A DNA stretch of 64,000 bases from Pseudoalteromonas flavipulchra NCIMB 2033 = ATCC BAA-314 (GTDB lineage: Bacteria > Pseudomonadota > Gammaproteobacteria > Enterobacterales > Alteromonadaceae): the NCBI GenBank assembly GCA_000814665.1, contig JWIH01000019.1, positions 124,001 to 188,000 on the forward strand, read 5' to 3'. The notes under the pieces were generated by a model that was not told the origin of the DNA, ran no database searches, and was given only the letters and a program-made list of their open reading frames with translations. Every line of letters starts with the position of its first letter. Position 1 is the stretch's first letter. Positions 28,765 to 38,039 of this stretch are shown here, piece by piece. Both the position numbers and the translations under genes were made by a program.

Positions 28765-29622
28765 TTAGCGTTGGCGCATCACGCCTTCTTGAATAGTCGA
28801 CGCAACTAACTCACCTTGGCGGTTAAAAAATTGGCCTCGTACTAGGCCTCGGCCATTAGACGCGCTCGGACTATCAACGCTATATAAAATCCATTCATCC
28901 ATTCTAAACGGACGATGAAACCACATCGCATGGTCTATTGTCGCGACTTGCATATTTGACTGCATAAACGACAAACCATGTGGTTGTAGTGCTGTTGGTA
29001 AAAATTCAAAATCTGAGGCATATGCCAGCAAATAGTTGTGGATCCTTCTGTCGTCCGGCATCTCGCCATTGGCTTTAAACCAAACATTTCTCACCGGGTC
29101 CTGTTTTTTGGGTTTAAATGGATTTTGAAAGTTTACAGGGCGCATATCCAGCGGCATTTCTTGCGTAAATTTCGCTCGAAGTGATTCTGGAATAAGGTCC
29201 GCATGTTCTTGATAAAAGTGGAGTGATGACTTTAACGTTTCAGGCTCTGGCACATCCGGCATCAAAGATTGATGAGAAACGCCCGGTTCATCCCCTTGGA
29301 AAGAGGCAGTCATGTAAAATATCGGCTTACCATATTGAATGGCACTGATCCTACGAGTGCTAAAACTGCGACCATCACGAATGTTTTCGACATCGTAGAC
29401 AATGGGCTTGCTTGCATCACCAGGACGCAAAAAGTAAGAGTGCAGCGAGTTAACAAAGCGCCCTTCTGGTAAGGTGTATTTTGCTGCAGACAACGCCTGC
29501 CCCATCACCTGACCTCCAAACACTTGAGGAAAACCAAGGTCTTGGCTTTGACCTCGATATATCCCTTGCTCAATTTCTTCAAGGCTGAGTAAATCCAACA
29601 GATTTTGTAACACTTGACTCAT
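28765..29622 (-). CDS. tesB: Acyl-CoA thioesterase II
   Basis: Hydrolyses medium- and long-chain acyl-CoA. The double hot-dog protein has 285 residues (E. coli TesB 286). Motifs: [32 protein letters not shown] near residue 85, and the C-terminal half with [18 protein letters not shown] and the terminal [13 protein letters not shown]. It is monocistronic and divergent from the EVE gene. Confidence 0.96.
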   Translation of the reverse strand: MSQVLQNLLDLLSLEEIEQGIYRGQSQDLGFPQVFGGQVMGQALSAAKYTLPEGRFVNSLHSYFLRPGDASKPIVYDVENIRDGRSFSTRRISAIQYGKPIFYMTASFQGDEPGVSHQSLMPDVPEPETLKSSLHFYQEHADLIPESLRAKFTQEMPLDMRPVNFQNPFKPKKQDPVRNVWFKANGEMPDDRRIHNYLLAYASDFEFLPTALQPHGLSFMQSNMQVATIDHAMWFHRPFRMDEWILYSVDSPSASNGRGLVRGQFFNRQGELVASTIQEGVMRQR

Positions 29623-29775
29623 GTTGCACTCCGAACGTCTAGTAGAACTGGCGATAGTCGTTATAATGAGATAATACTTTTACCAAATCCAAGTAAGACT
29701 CGGACTGGTAGCAAACCAAGTATATTGCTCAAATGAGTATAATACATCATAACTCAAACTATTGGACTAACCCAT

Positions 29776-30237
29776 ATGGCTTATTGGCTGTTTAAAACAG
29801 AACCCGATGCATTTTCCATTGATAACTTAAAAAACGCGCCTGAGCAGCAAACTTTTTGGGAGGGAATTCGTAATTATCAGGCGAGAAACTTCCTGCGCGA
29901 CGAGGTTAAGGTAGGTGACTCAGTGTTTATTTACCACTCAAGCTGTAAAGTGCCTGCGGTTGTCGGTATTGCTAAAGTGGTGAAAGCAGCAGAGCCAGAT
30001 CCACACCAATTTGACTTAAGCAGTGATTATTATGATGCCAAATCAAGCACCGATAACCCTCGCTGGGTAGGCGTCACTCTAGCATACGAGCAGCACCTAC
30101 GCCCGGTGACCCTGCAGGCGATAAAAGCCAACACTGCGCTCACCGAGCTGGCTTTAAAAAAAGGGGGACGGTTATCCATCATGCCCATCATCGAACCTGA
30201 GTGGCAGATTATTTTAGAGATGTCGGGGCAAAGCTAA
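29776..30237 (+). CDS. EVE-domain protein
   Basis: 153-residue protein of the PUA-like EVE fold, thought to bind modified bases. Opens YWLFKTEPDAFSIDNL and contains WEGIRNYQARNFLRDEVKVGD and FIYHSSCKVPAVVG, all family signatures. Cellular target unknown; EVE proteins often accompany modification-dependent defence or RNA metabolism, but nothing of the kind is adjacent here. Its stop overlaps that of the convergent membrane-protein gene. Confidence 0.93.
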   Translation: MAYWLFKTEPDAFSIDNLKNAPEQQTFWEGIRNYQARNFLRDEVKVGDSVFIYHSSCKVPAVVGIAKVVKAAEPDPHQFDLSSDYYDAKSSTDNPRWVGVTLAYEQHLRPVTLQAIKANTALTELALKKGGRLSIMPIIEPEWQIILEMSGQS

Positions 30238-30437
30238 CGTTTTGCTTTGCCTTTTTGTCGCCCGTGTTTAGGCACTATGCTGATATATAGCAGTAAAGCG
30301 ACCCAAGAAAATAGTAGCGTTCCTATCAGCCAGCCGTTTTTTTCATGCCCTTTGCTGCGCTTGCTTCCTGCAACTAAAGCGACAGGAAGTAAGTAAGCGC
30401 ACACAACAGCAATCATCAAGAAGAGTTCTTCGAACAT
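30234..30437 (-). CDS. Small two-helix membrane protein
   Basis: 67 residues with two hydrophobic helices (about 5-23 and 36-54) and a strongly basic tail (KHGRQKGKAKR). Some resemblance to the superinfection-immunity (Imm-like) membrane family, not certain. Its start overlaps the end of the potassium-channel gene by 22 bases, so it is probably cotranscribed and coupled with it. Confidence 0.65.
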   Translation of the reverse strand: MFEELFLMIAVVCAYLLPVALVAGSKRSKGHEKNGWLIGTLLFSWVALLLYISIVPKHGRQKGKAKR

Positions 30438-31495
30438 AGTGATGACCAGTCAACCTCTGATGCAAGCACTCGTTGCGGTGCAATATAGTGCAAAATATCT
30501 CCCCCTGTGATGTTGTAATCCAAAGGTGGGTTTAGATCCATGTCTAGCGCATTTATATCGTGCGCAACACCGAGCAACGTCGCATCATGATGCTGTTTAA
30601 AATAACCAAAAATATCACCAAAGGTTAAACAGCTTACCTCTGCTGGTAAGGCTAAGCTGAATTGCGTATCGCCGTGTAGCGTCGACAGCAATTCCTCTTG
30701 TACTCGGCTTGAGCCTGGGTCTTGCATTGCTCGCACTAAGATTTCCGCAGACATAGATGCTGAGCATTCAACATTTTTACAATGCTCTCTTAAAAGCAGT
30801 GCTTTGCTATCGTCCAAGAAGTGCGCGCTAATATGCGCTTCGGATTTTACTACTCGGCTAAGCTTTAGCGCGGTGGTAAATGTCTGGTTATCATCATCGC
30901 CATCAATGATGATTTTGTCAGCCCGCTCGATGTTAATCCGACTTAGCTGTTCGTCATCAGTAAAGCTGGTTAAACGCGCAAATGCGACTTCCGGATAACT
31001 CAACAGCGGATGCTCCATGGCCTCGGTGACGGCTAATACGATTTTTCTATCTTCGCGTTTATTGTCACCTAAAATGTAGTCCACCATTTTTTTCGTTCTC
31101 ACATCATGCCAACCAAAAATTACGATGTGGTTTTGCAAATGTGCAAAGTCTTTTTCCCCTGTCATGCCTCTTCTCACCCAATACGTCACAAATTGTCCAG
31201 CTTTTCCCAATAACACACCAAATAGCGCAAGGCCAAATGGGATCTGTATAGTGGCAACGACTAAACGACCAAAATCCGTTGTTGCACTAAAGTCTCCGTA
31301 GCCAACTGTTGAAGTCGTCACTACGTAGTAATAAAAGAACGTGCTCAGTGGCAATAATGCCGATTCATTGCTGAGCCATAACAACCCCCAAGTCACCGAC
31401 ATATGAATGAGCGTTGCCATAAATAACAGTTGCCAGCTGGCTTTATCCACATGAGCCCGCATCAAAACAACTAAACGCTTAAAAATTATAGGCAT
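30416..31495 (-). CDS. Potassium channel with RCK/TrkA-N regulatory domain
   Basis: Inner-membrane ion channel: a first helix (about 22-41), pore helix and selectivity filter TVGYGD at 63-68, a second helix (about 75-95), then a cytoplasmic Rossmann-like TrkA-N domain starting at HIVIFGWHD. This two-helix architecture is MthK/Kch-like. The C-terminal region may hold a second RCK subdomain. The substrate is inferred from the filter sequence. Confidence 0.9.
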   Translation of the reverse strand: MPIIFKRLVVLMRAHVDKASWQLLFMATLIHMSVTWGLLWLSNESALLPLSTFFYYYVVTTSTVGYGDFSATTDFGRLVVATIQIPFGLALFGVLLGKAGQFVTYWVRRGMTGEKDFAHLQNHIVIFGWHDVRTKKMVDYILGDNKREDRKIVLAVTEAMEHPLLSYPEVAFARLTSFTDDEQLSRINIERADKIIIDGDDDNQTFTTALKLSRVVKSEAHISAHFLDDSKALLLREHCKNVECSASMSAEILVRAMQDPGSSRVQEELLSTLHGDTQFSLALPAEVSCLTFGDIFGYFKQHHDATLLGVAHDINALDMDLNPPLDYNITGGDILHYIAPQRVLASEVDWSSLCSKNSS

Positions 31496-31617
31496 ATTGC
31501 TTCTCTATCAAATACATACTGCTACCTTACTGCAGATTTTAGCCAAAAAACAACACGACATATCGACTTCTTTGATATAGTCTTAGAAAAGGTTACAAGA
31601 AGTAATGAGGGGTTAAC

Positions 31618-32562
31618 ATGGCTGGCGTATTGGCCTCAGTAGATCAACGCACACAACTGGTGGGTGAAAACCGCCTTGAGTTGCTATTGTTTCATCTTCA
31701 TAGCCGCCACTTTTTTGCGCTCAACGTCTTCAAGGTAAAAGAAGTTGTTAAGCTCCCTCATCTCAATAAAATGCCCAATGCACACCCAAAAGTATGTGGC
31801 GTAACCAATATTCGTGGCGAGTCTATTCCGGTTATCGATTTACGACAAGCGATATGCATGCCGCCATGCGACCGAGACAAAGACTGCAATCTAGTGATCA
31901 CAGAATACAACCGCTCAGTGCAGGCCTTCTTAGTTGGTAAAGTTGACCAAATCGTCAATACTACGTGGTCCGATATTATGCCAACCCCCAAGTCTGTTGG
32001 CCGCAATCACTACCTCACCGCACTGACTAAAATCAAACGTGACGGCGTTGAACACATCGTTGAAATTATCGATGTAGAAAAGGTACTTGCCGAAATCGTT
32101 GAGTACAAAGTTGAGATCCCGCAAGACATTCTAGATAAAGATATCATCAACGAGTTTCATGGCCGTAAAATTCTACATGCCGATGACTCGCCGACTGCTC
32201 GTCGTCAAGTTGCCGATACCTTGGCACAATTGGGCATAGAAATCATCCCAGCGACTGACGGCCAAGAGGCGCTCAATGTGTTAAAGCACTGGGCCGACGA
32301 AGGTATCGACGTACAAAAAGAGTTACTTGCGGTGATCACCGATGCAGAAATGCCGGTTATGGATGGTTATCGACTCACCTATGAAATTCGCAACGACAGT
32401 CGCCTGAAAGACCTTTATGTCATTCTCAATACCTCACTCAGTGGCAGCTTTAATCATGCCATGGTCGAAAAAGTGGGTTGTAATGCGTTTCTATCAAAAT
32501 TCCAACCCGATTTATTGGTAACAGAGGTACAAAATCGGTTGAAGGACGTTTTGCAAAAATAA
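31618..32562 (+). CDS. cheV: Chemotaxis coupling/adaptation protein CheV
   Basis: Couples chemoreceptors to CheA and tunes signalling. An N-terminal CheW domain (about 15-165, with NIRGESIPVIDLRQA) is joined to a C-terminal receiver domain (about 184-310) with acidic pair HADD, phospho-acceptor D242 in VITDAEMPVMDG, and conserved lysine in LSKFQPD. The start is ATG 31618 and the length 314. It is monocistronic. Confidence 0.95.
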   Translation: MAGVLASVDQRTQLVGENRLELLLFHLHSRHFFALNVFKVKEVVKLPHLNKMPNAHPKVCGVTNIRGESIPVIDLRQAICMPPCDRDKDCNLVITEYNRSVQAFLVGKVDQIVNTTWSDIMPTPKSVGRNHYLTALTKIKRDGVEHIVEIIDVEKVLAEIVEYKVEIPQDILDKDIINEFHGRKILHADDSPTARRQVADTLAQLGIEIIPATDGQEALNVLKHWADEGIDVQKELLAVITDAEMPVMDGYRLTYEIRNDSRLKDLYVILNTSLSGSFNHAMVEKVGCNAFLSKFQPDLLVTEVQNRLKDVLQK

Positions 32563-32571
32563 ATATAAACA

Positions 32572-32587
32572 CTGTATAAAAAACCAG
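32572..32587 (+). promoter_or_regulatory. LexA-like box upstream of uvrD
   Basis: CTGTATAAAAAACCAG matches CTGT-N8-ACAG except for one base in the second half-site, with extending flanks ACTGT...CAGT. It lies 121 bases before the uvrD ATG. E. coli uvrD is an SOS gene, so LexA control is plausible. Confidence 0.5.
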
Positions 32588-32707
32588 TTTATGTTTCTTT
32601 ATAAATCATAATGTTACCTTTACTCGGTTGGGTTTGCTTTGCGATATGCTGGGATTTATGGCAACGACTCGGTATACTTGCCATCATTTGAGCAAATAGG
32701 CAAAGCA

Positions 32708-34873
32708 ATGGACGTATCAGAATTACTCGACGGCCTCAACGACAAACAGCGCGATGCAGTCGCCGCACCTCTGCAAAACATGTTAGTGCTCGCAGGTGCG
32801 GGGTCAGGTAAAACACGAGTACTGGTTCATCGTATTGCTTGGCTTATGCAAGTTGAGCACGCCTCTGCATTTAGTATTTTCGCGGTAACCTTTACCAATA
32901 AGGCAGCCAAAGAAATGCGTGCTCGTGTTGAAGCGACGCTCAATGGCCCTGTTGGTGGCATGTGGATAGGTACTTTCCACGGCCTAGCCCACCGCATGTT
33001 ACGCGCCCATCACCGTGAAGCTAAATTACCAGAATCATTTCAAATTCTAGATAGCGATGATCAGCAACGAATGATCCGCCGTTTGCTCAAAGCCATGAAT
33101 ATCGATGAGAAAAAGTGGCCACCTAAGCAGTTAAGCTGGTACATCAGCGCGCGTAAAGACGAAGGATTAAGACCCAAAGATATTCAAGCATACGATGTCA
33201 ACGAACAGCTGATGTTAAACGTGTATAGTGCATACCAAGATGCCTGTGATAGAGCCGGCCTTGTTGATTTTGCCGAGATCCTATTGCGCTGTTATGAGCT
33301 ATTACAGCAACAACCTACCTTGCTACGTCACTATCAGCAACGCTTCCGCCATATGCTAGTGGACGAGTTCCAAGATACCAACAGCATTCAATATTTGTGG
33401 CTACGCCTGCTTGCAGGTAGTGACAACAATATCATGATCGTAGGGGATGACGACCAGAGTATTTACGGCTGGCGTGGTGCAAAAATAGAAAACATCAAAC
33501 GTTTTCTGGACGACTTTAACGCCGAAACGATCCGACTTGAACAAAATTATCGTTCTACTGCAACCATTCTAAAAGCATCCAATGCGCTCATTGAAAACAA
33601 CGCTGAGCGAATGGGTAAAAGTCTCTGGACCGACGGTAACCAAGGCGAGCCGATCTCAATTTACGCCGCTTTTAATGAACTTGATGAAGCACGCTTTGTG
33701 GTTGGCAAAATTAAATCTTGGTTACAGGCTGGCAATGCGCTCAGCGACAGCGCCGTACTCTACAGAAACAACGCACAGTCCCGGGTGTTAGAAGAAGCCT
33801 TACTTCAAGAAGGGCTAAAATACCGTATTTATGGCGGTATGCGCTTTTTCGAGCGTCAAGAGATTAAAGATGCCTTATCCTACCTGCGCATTATTAGTAA
33901 TCGTAATGACGATGCGGCATTTGAGCGTGTGATAAACACGCCTGCCCGTGGTATAGGTGATAAAACGTTAAGTCATATTCGCGACTGTGCGCGTCACGAA
34001 TCACTCTCACTTTGGGATGCAGCCAAAGCCGTGCTTGCGCAAAAGCATTTAGCAGGAAGAGCTGCTACGGCGGTGACAAAATTTATTGAATTAGTCGAAC
34101 AGCTCGACGAAAAAATTGCCGAGCTTGAACTGGCACAACAAGCGCAGACAGCCATTGAACAGTCGGGTCTCATGGCAATGTATCAAGCTGAAAAAGGCGA
34201 AAAAGGCCGCGCTCGGGTGGAAAACTTGGAAGAATTGATCAGTGCTTGTGGTCAGTATGAGCTGCCTATCGATGAAGATTTTACTTCACCATTACAAGGC
34301 TTTTTAGCCTATACCTCTTTGGAGGCAGGCGAAGGACAGGCTGACGAGCACGAAGATGCGGTACAAATGATGACGCTGCACTCGGCCAAAGGTCTCGAGT
34401 TCCCATTGGTGTTTATGGTTGGGGTCGAAGAAGGCATGTTCCCATCGCAACAAAGTAATGAAGAATCGGGCCGCTTGGAAGAAGAGCGCCGTTTGTGCTA
34501 CGTCGGTATGACGCGTGCCATGGATAAGCTTTACATTAGCCACGCAGAAAGTCGCCGCTTGTATGGTCAAGAAAAACATCACAGCCCTTCAAGGTTCTTA
34601 CGTGAAATTCCTGAAGACTGCATGGAAGAAATTCGGATTAAAACGCAAATTTCTCGTCCGGCTAACTCGGGTCGATTCAGCCCATCAATCAGTCACGCGA
34701 CCTTTGAAGATAGCGGCTTTAATTTAGGCCAGCGTGTCCTCCATGCCAAATTTGGTGCAGGCACAGTGCTTAACTATGAAGGAGCTGGAGCTCAATCACG
34801 CATCCAAGTTAGCTTTGATGATGTTGGTAGTAAGTGGTTAGTTACCGCCTATGCAAGACTTCAAGCACTCTAA
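32708..34873 (+). CDS. uvrD: DNA helicase II (UvrD)
   Basis: 3'-5' superfamily I helicase of nucleotide excision and mismatch repair. Walker A GAGSGKT at 30-36, QxxA motif LNDKQRDAV, VDEFQDTNSIQY, DDDQSIYGWRGA, EQNYRST and VGMTRAM motifs are present. From ATG 32708 it has 721 residues (E. coli 720); the frame extends to 32639 but adds an unrelated N-terminus. The C-terminal tail ends in a Tudor-like FGAGTVLNYEG segment. The last 23 bases overlap tmcA. Confidence 0.95.
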   Translation: MDVSELLDGLNDKQRDAVAAPLQNMLVLAGAGSGKTRVLVHRIAWLMQVEHASAFSIFAVTFTNKAAKEMRARVEATLNGPVGGMWIGTFHGLAHRMLRAHHREAKLPESFQILDSDDQQRMIRRLLKAMNIDEKKWPPKQLSWYISARKDEGLRPKDIQAYDVNEQLMLNVYSAYQDACDRAGLVDFAEILLRCYELLQQQPTLLRHYQQRFRHMLVDEFQDTNSIQYLWLRLLAGSDNNIMIVGDDDQSIYGWRGAKIENIKRFLDDFNAETIRLEQNYRSTATILKASNALIENNAERMGKSLWTDGNQGEPISIYAAFNELDEARFVVGKIKSWLQAGNALSDSAVLYRNNAQSRVLEEALLQEGLKYRIYGGMRFFERQEIKDALSYLRIISNRNDDAAFERVINTPARGIGDKTLSHIRDCARHESLSLWDAAKAVLAQKHLAGRAATAVTKFIELVEQLDEKIAELELAQQAQTAIEQSGLMAMYQAEKGEKGRARVENLEELISACGQYELPIDEDFTSPLQGFLAYTSLEAGEGQADEHEDAVQMMTLHSAKGLEFPLVFMVGVEEGMFPSQQSNEESGRLEEERRLCYVGMTRAMDKLYISHAESRRLYGQEKHHSPSRFLREIPEDCMEEIRIKTQISRPANSGRFSPSISHATFEDSGFNLGQRVLHAKFGAGTVLNYEGAGAQSRIQVSFDDVGSKWLVTAYARLQAL

Positions 34874-36920
34874 TCTGCCGCTATTACGTTCTCAACTTGC
34901 CGATGCCCGCCATCGGCAACTCTTGCTTATCACGGGCAGCCAAGCTTGGTGTTACGCGCAGTGTCAGCAGCTACTAGCAAACTCAAACGATAAACTTATT
35001 CTAAGTAGCAGTAAGACATTAGAAAATGCCGTTTGGCCCGAGCATTTACACCAAATACTCGGACAAGAGTTTAGCAATCTAGTCTACGATGGCTTTAGCG
35101 GTATTGTGCCTAACAAAATCGCAGCTGCTGCGGGCACGGTAAAGGCAGGCGGCTTACTGCTGTTGTTACTTCCCGAGGTAGATGAACTCGACCACTGGCT
35201 AGACCCTGCAATTACCCGCTGGTGCTCAGAGGGACAAACGCCCAAACATAGCTACTTTTTAAAAAGGTGGCAACAACTCTGGCAGCAACAACCTCCTTGG
35301 CATATCAGTGAGCACTTTGGGGTTCAACTGCCCTTAGCGTATCTTGCTGCAAGTTCAGCGGTTTGTGGTATTGAGGAGCAACAAAACGTACTGACACAAC
35401 TCTCCACAGCATTGGAAAACCAGCAAACACCTGTATTACTAAGCGCTGACAGAGGCAGGGGAAAGAGTGCGCTATTAGGCTTCTTGGCATCAAAGCATCC
35501 TACGCAACAATTTGTTATTTGTAGCCGTCACCTTCATGCTCTGCATAGTTGCTTTAGCATGCTTGCTCAAGCACTCAATACCGAGGTTGATGTAAAAACG
35601 AAGAAGCTGGCTAATCTCAGCTATGTGGCACCAGATGCGTTACTACAACAAGCCTCTGCACTTGATAGCAATACGGTTATTTTGGTGGATGAGGCAGCCG
35701 CCCTGCCAGTTCCATTTTTAATACAAGTCGCTCAACTTGGCTTTCGCTGCATTTTTTCCAGCACCTTAGTTGGTTATGAAGGTAATGGTAGAGGCTACAC
35801 CTTACGGTTTAAACGCTACTTAGAATCACATTACCCAAGTTATCTTGATTTCACCTTATCGACTCCTATTCGTTACGCATCGAATGATCCACTGGAGCAG
35901 CAGATCAGGGATTTATTTGTACTCGAGTGTAAAGCAACATCACCCATACTCACTTCATCAACCACAATGCGTGCTATTTCCCAGAGTGAGTTGATAGAAA
36001 ATAACTCGTTACTTGAGCAAGTTTTTTCACTGCTCGTATTAGCGCATTATCAAACCAGCGTGGATGATTTAAGGCAATTGTTAGATGCACCCGATCTGCA
36101 TTTACGAGGTGCATTTTGCAATAACAAGCTAGTAGGAATTTGCCTTGCTGTCATCGAAGGCGGACTCGCTTCAGATCTCGCAGAAGATATTCTAGCAGGA
36201 AAGCGAAGACCCGCAGGCCATCTCATGGCGCAGCAGCTAACAACAAGCTTTGGTGATAGCCAGTTTGTCACCGAAAAAAGCGTAAGGATCGTTAGAATAG
36301 CCGTGCACCCAGATGTACAACAGCAAGGGATTGGCCGCCGCCTACTGGCGTTCTTTGAAACCACATTACCAGAAGATATCAGTTACATAGGAACCAGTTT
36401 TGGCCTTACAGCGCCATTGCTTTCGTTTTGGTCACAACGTCACTATCAGCCAATGAAATTGGGGTTTAAGCAAGATAAGGCCAGTGGTGAGTATGCGCTT
36501 TTGATGTTCAAAAAAGTCCGAGGCGACATAGGCAACACCTATACTCGAGTATTCAAACAAACTTTTTTCTATCAGTTACGCTCGCACTATCAACAGCTAG
36601 ATACTGAGGTGGTGAGTGCGCTATTAGCGACCTTACCCTTTGAACATATAACTAATGAGCAGCTGGATTATTTGCACTATTTACGTAACAGCAATCCGGT
36701 TGAGCAACAAGTATGTCCTTTTATATGGCAGCTGATCACAACCGATCCTCGATTACTTAAAAACTTAACTAAAGTTTCCAAAGCATTAGTAATTCGTCTA
36801 ATATTACAGCAACATTCGACCCAAGTCGTACTTAATTTGCTTGGGTTATCTGGTAAAAAGGCCCTCACCACAACGCTAAGAGAGACAGTGCAGCAAGTAT
36901 ATGAGTATTTTCGGTGTTAA
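34851..36920 (+). CDS. tmcA: tRNA(Met) cytidine acetyltransferase TmcA
   Basis: Makes N4-acetylcytidine at the wobble base of elongator tRNA-Met, using ATP and acetyl-CoA. The N-terminal half holds an ATPase module (LLSADRGRGKSALLGF; VDEAAALPVP with the DEAA Walker B), the C-terminal half a GNAT domain (VRIVRIAVHPDVQQQGIGRRLL near 480) and a tRNA-binding tail. The 689 residues fit. It overlaps uvrD by 23 bases and the next gene by 20, implying translational coupling throughout. Confidence 0.93.
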   Translation: MQDFKHSNLPLLRSQLADARHRQLLLITGSQAWCYAQCQQLLANSNDKLILSSSKTLENAVWPEHLHQILGQEFSNLVYDGFSGIVPNKIAAAAGTVKAGGLLLLLLPEVDELDHWLDPAITRWCSEGQTPKHSYFLKRWQQLWQQQPPWHISEHFGVQLPLAYLAASSAVCGIEEQQNVLTQLSTALENQQTPVLLSADRGRGKSALLGFLASKHPTQQFVICSRHLHALHSCFSMLAQALNTEVDVKTKKLANLSYVAPDALLQQASALDSNTVILVDEAAALPVPFLIQVAQLGFRCIFSSTLVGYEGNGRGYTLRFKRYLESHYPSYLDFTLSTPIRYASNDPLEQQIRDLFVLECKATSPILTSSTTMRAISQSELIENNSLLEQVFSLLVLAHYQTSVDDLRQLLDAPDLHLRGAFCNNKLVGICLAVIEGGLASDLAEDILAGKRRPAGHLMAQQLTTSFGDSQFVTEKSVRIVRIAVHPDVQQQGIGRRLLAFFETTLPEDISYIGTSFGLTAPLLSFWSQRHYQPMKLGFKQDKASGEYALLMFKKVRGDIGNTYTRVFKQTFFYQLRSHYQQLDTEVVSALLATLPFEHITNEQLDYLHYLRNSNPVEQQVCPFIWQLITTDPRLLKNLTKVSKALVIRLILQQHSTQVVLNLLGLSGKKALTTTLRETVQQVYEYFRC

Positions 36921-37998
36921 GTTTTTACTATTCGTTTTTGCTTCTGCTGTACTGAATTTTACAGTATCCGCTCAATCTGTGGTGAAAATTGGCATGTCTA
37001 CTGCCCTTTCAGGGCCCGCAAAAGAGATCGGTCAACAACTGAAAGCGGGTGCCGAACTACACTTTAACTTTTATAATCAGCACAAAGCGAATGGTGCAGC
37101 TGCGATTGAGTTGCAGGTATTGGATGATGGTTATGAGCCACACAAAACCGTAACCAATGCTCGTAAGCTGGTATACGAAAATAAGGTCGATGCATTGTTT
37201 GGCGTAATGGGCACCCCCACATCTTATGCCATAAAGCCGATTTTAGAGCACTCTAAGGTTCCCTTTCTTATGCCATATACTGGCGCTGAGTTTCTTCAAG
37301 AACCACATACATTTAACGTCTTCAATCTTCGCACTAGCTACAATAAAGAAGCACAAGATATCATCCGCTACTTTATCGATGAACAAAAGCTAAAGCGGGT
37401 GGGTTTACTCATTCAAGCCGATGAATTTGGTCTAACCGTAGAAAAAAGCCTAACCAGAGCGCTTGCGGAACATGGATTAAAACCCGTTGTGGTAACGCGT
37501 TTTAGACGTAATACCGATGATATTGAACGAGCCCTTGAACAAGCACAGCAGTATAAAATAGAAGGCTTCGCGATGGTAGGCACTTACACGCCACTGTCTA
37601 AGTTTATTAATCGTGCGATGGAGGTTGGCCTTGAAACACAATACGCAACGGTTTCATTTGCTTCCTCAAATGAGCTGTTTGCCAGACTCAAAGGCAAACC
37701 CAAAGTTTTAGTCACCGAAGTTGTACCCGACCCTGCGATTTGCAAGGGCAAGCTTTGTGATACTTTTCGCGAGGCAGTTCGCAATACCACACTTTCCCAT
37801 AACGAACAGGTTTTTGAGGGCTATCTCAATGCCTACTTATTGACGACTGCTATCCAGCAATGTGAGCTGCCCATTGATAGCGATTGTCTGCTAAACGCAT
37901 TACAACAGGAGTTGGAGCATAACTCCGTTATTCGAGAGGTATTTATGCTCCAGCCAGCGCAAAAGAAATTGCCAGTTTACCGCTCCTTTTTCCAATAA
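36901..37998 (+). CDS. Periplasmic ABC-type substrate-binding protein (Peripla_BP_6 type)
   Basis: Signal peptide about 1-24 (FLLFVFASAVLNFTVSAQS), then VKIGMSTALSGPAKEIGQQLKAGAELHFNFYN, a hallmark of Leu/Ile/Val-type binding proteins. No transport partner is adjacent; the next gene is a chemotaxis adapter, so this might be a ligand-binding sensor in signalling rather than transport. The start overlaps tmcA by 20 bases. The only clue to the ligand is the family. Confidence 0.85.
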   Translation: MSIFGVKFLLFVFASAVLNFTVSAQSVVKIGMSTALSGPAKEIGQQLKAGAELHFNFYNQHKANGAAAIELQVLDDGYEPHKTVTNARKLVYENKVDALFGVMGTPTSYAIKPILEHSKVPFLMPYTGAEFLQEPHTFNVFNLRTSYNKEAQDIIRYFIDEQKLKRVGLLIQADEFGLTVEKSLTRALAEHGLKPVVVTRFRRNTDDIERALEQAQQYKIEGFAMVGTYTPLSKFINRAMEVGLETQYATVSFASSNELFARLKGKPKVLVTEVVPDPAICKGKLCDTFREAVRNTTLSHNEQVFEGYLNAYLLTTAIQQCELPIDSDCLLNALQQELEHNSVIREVFMLQPAQKKLPVYRSFFQ

Positions 37999-38039
37999 TG
38001 TTCTATGCTTAGTTGATACTGACCATATGCGAGGCTAAC

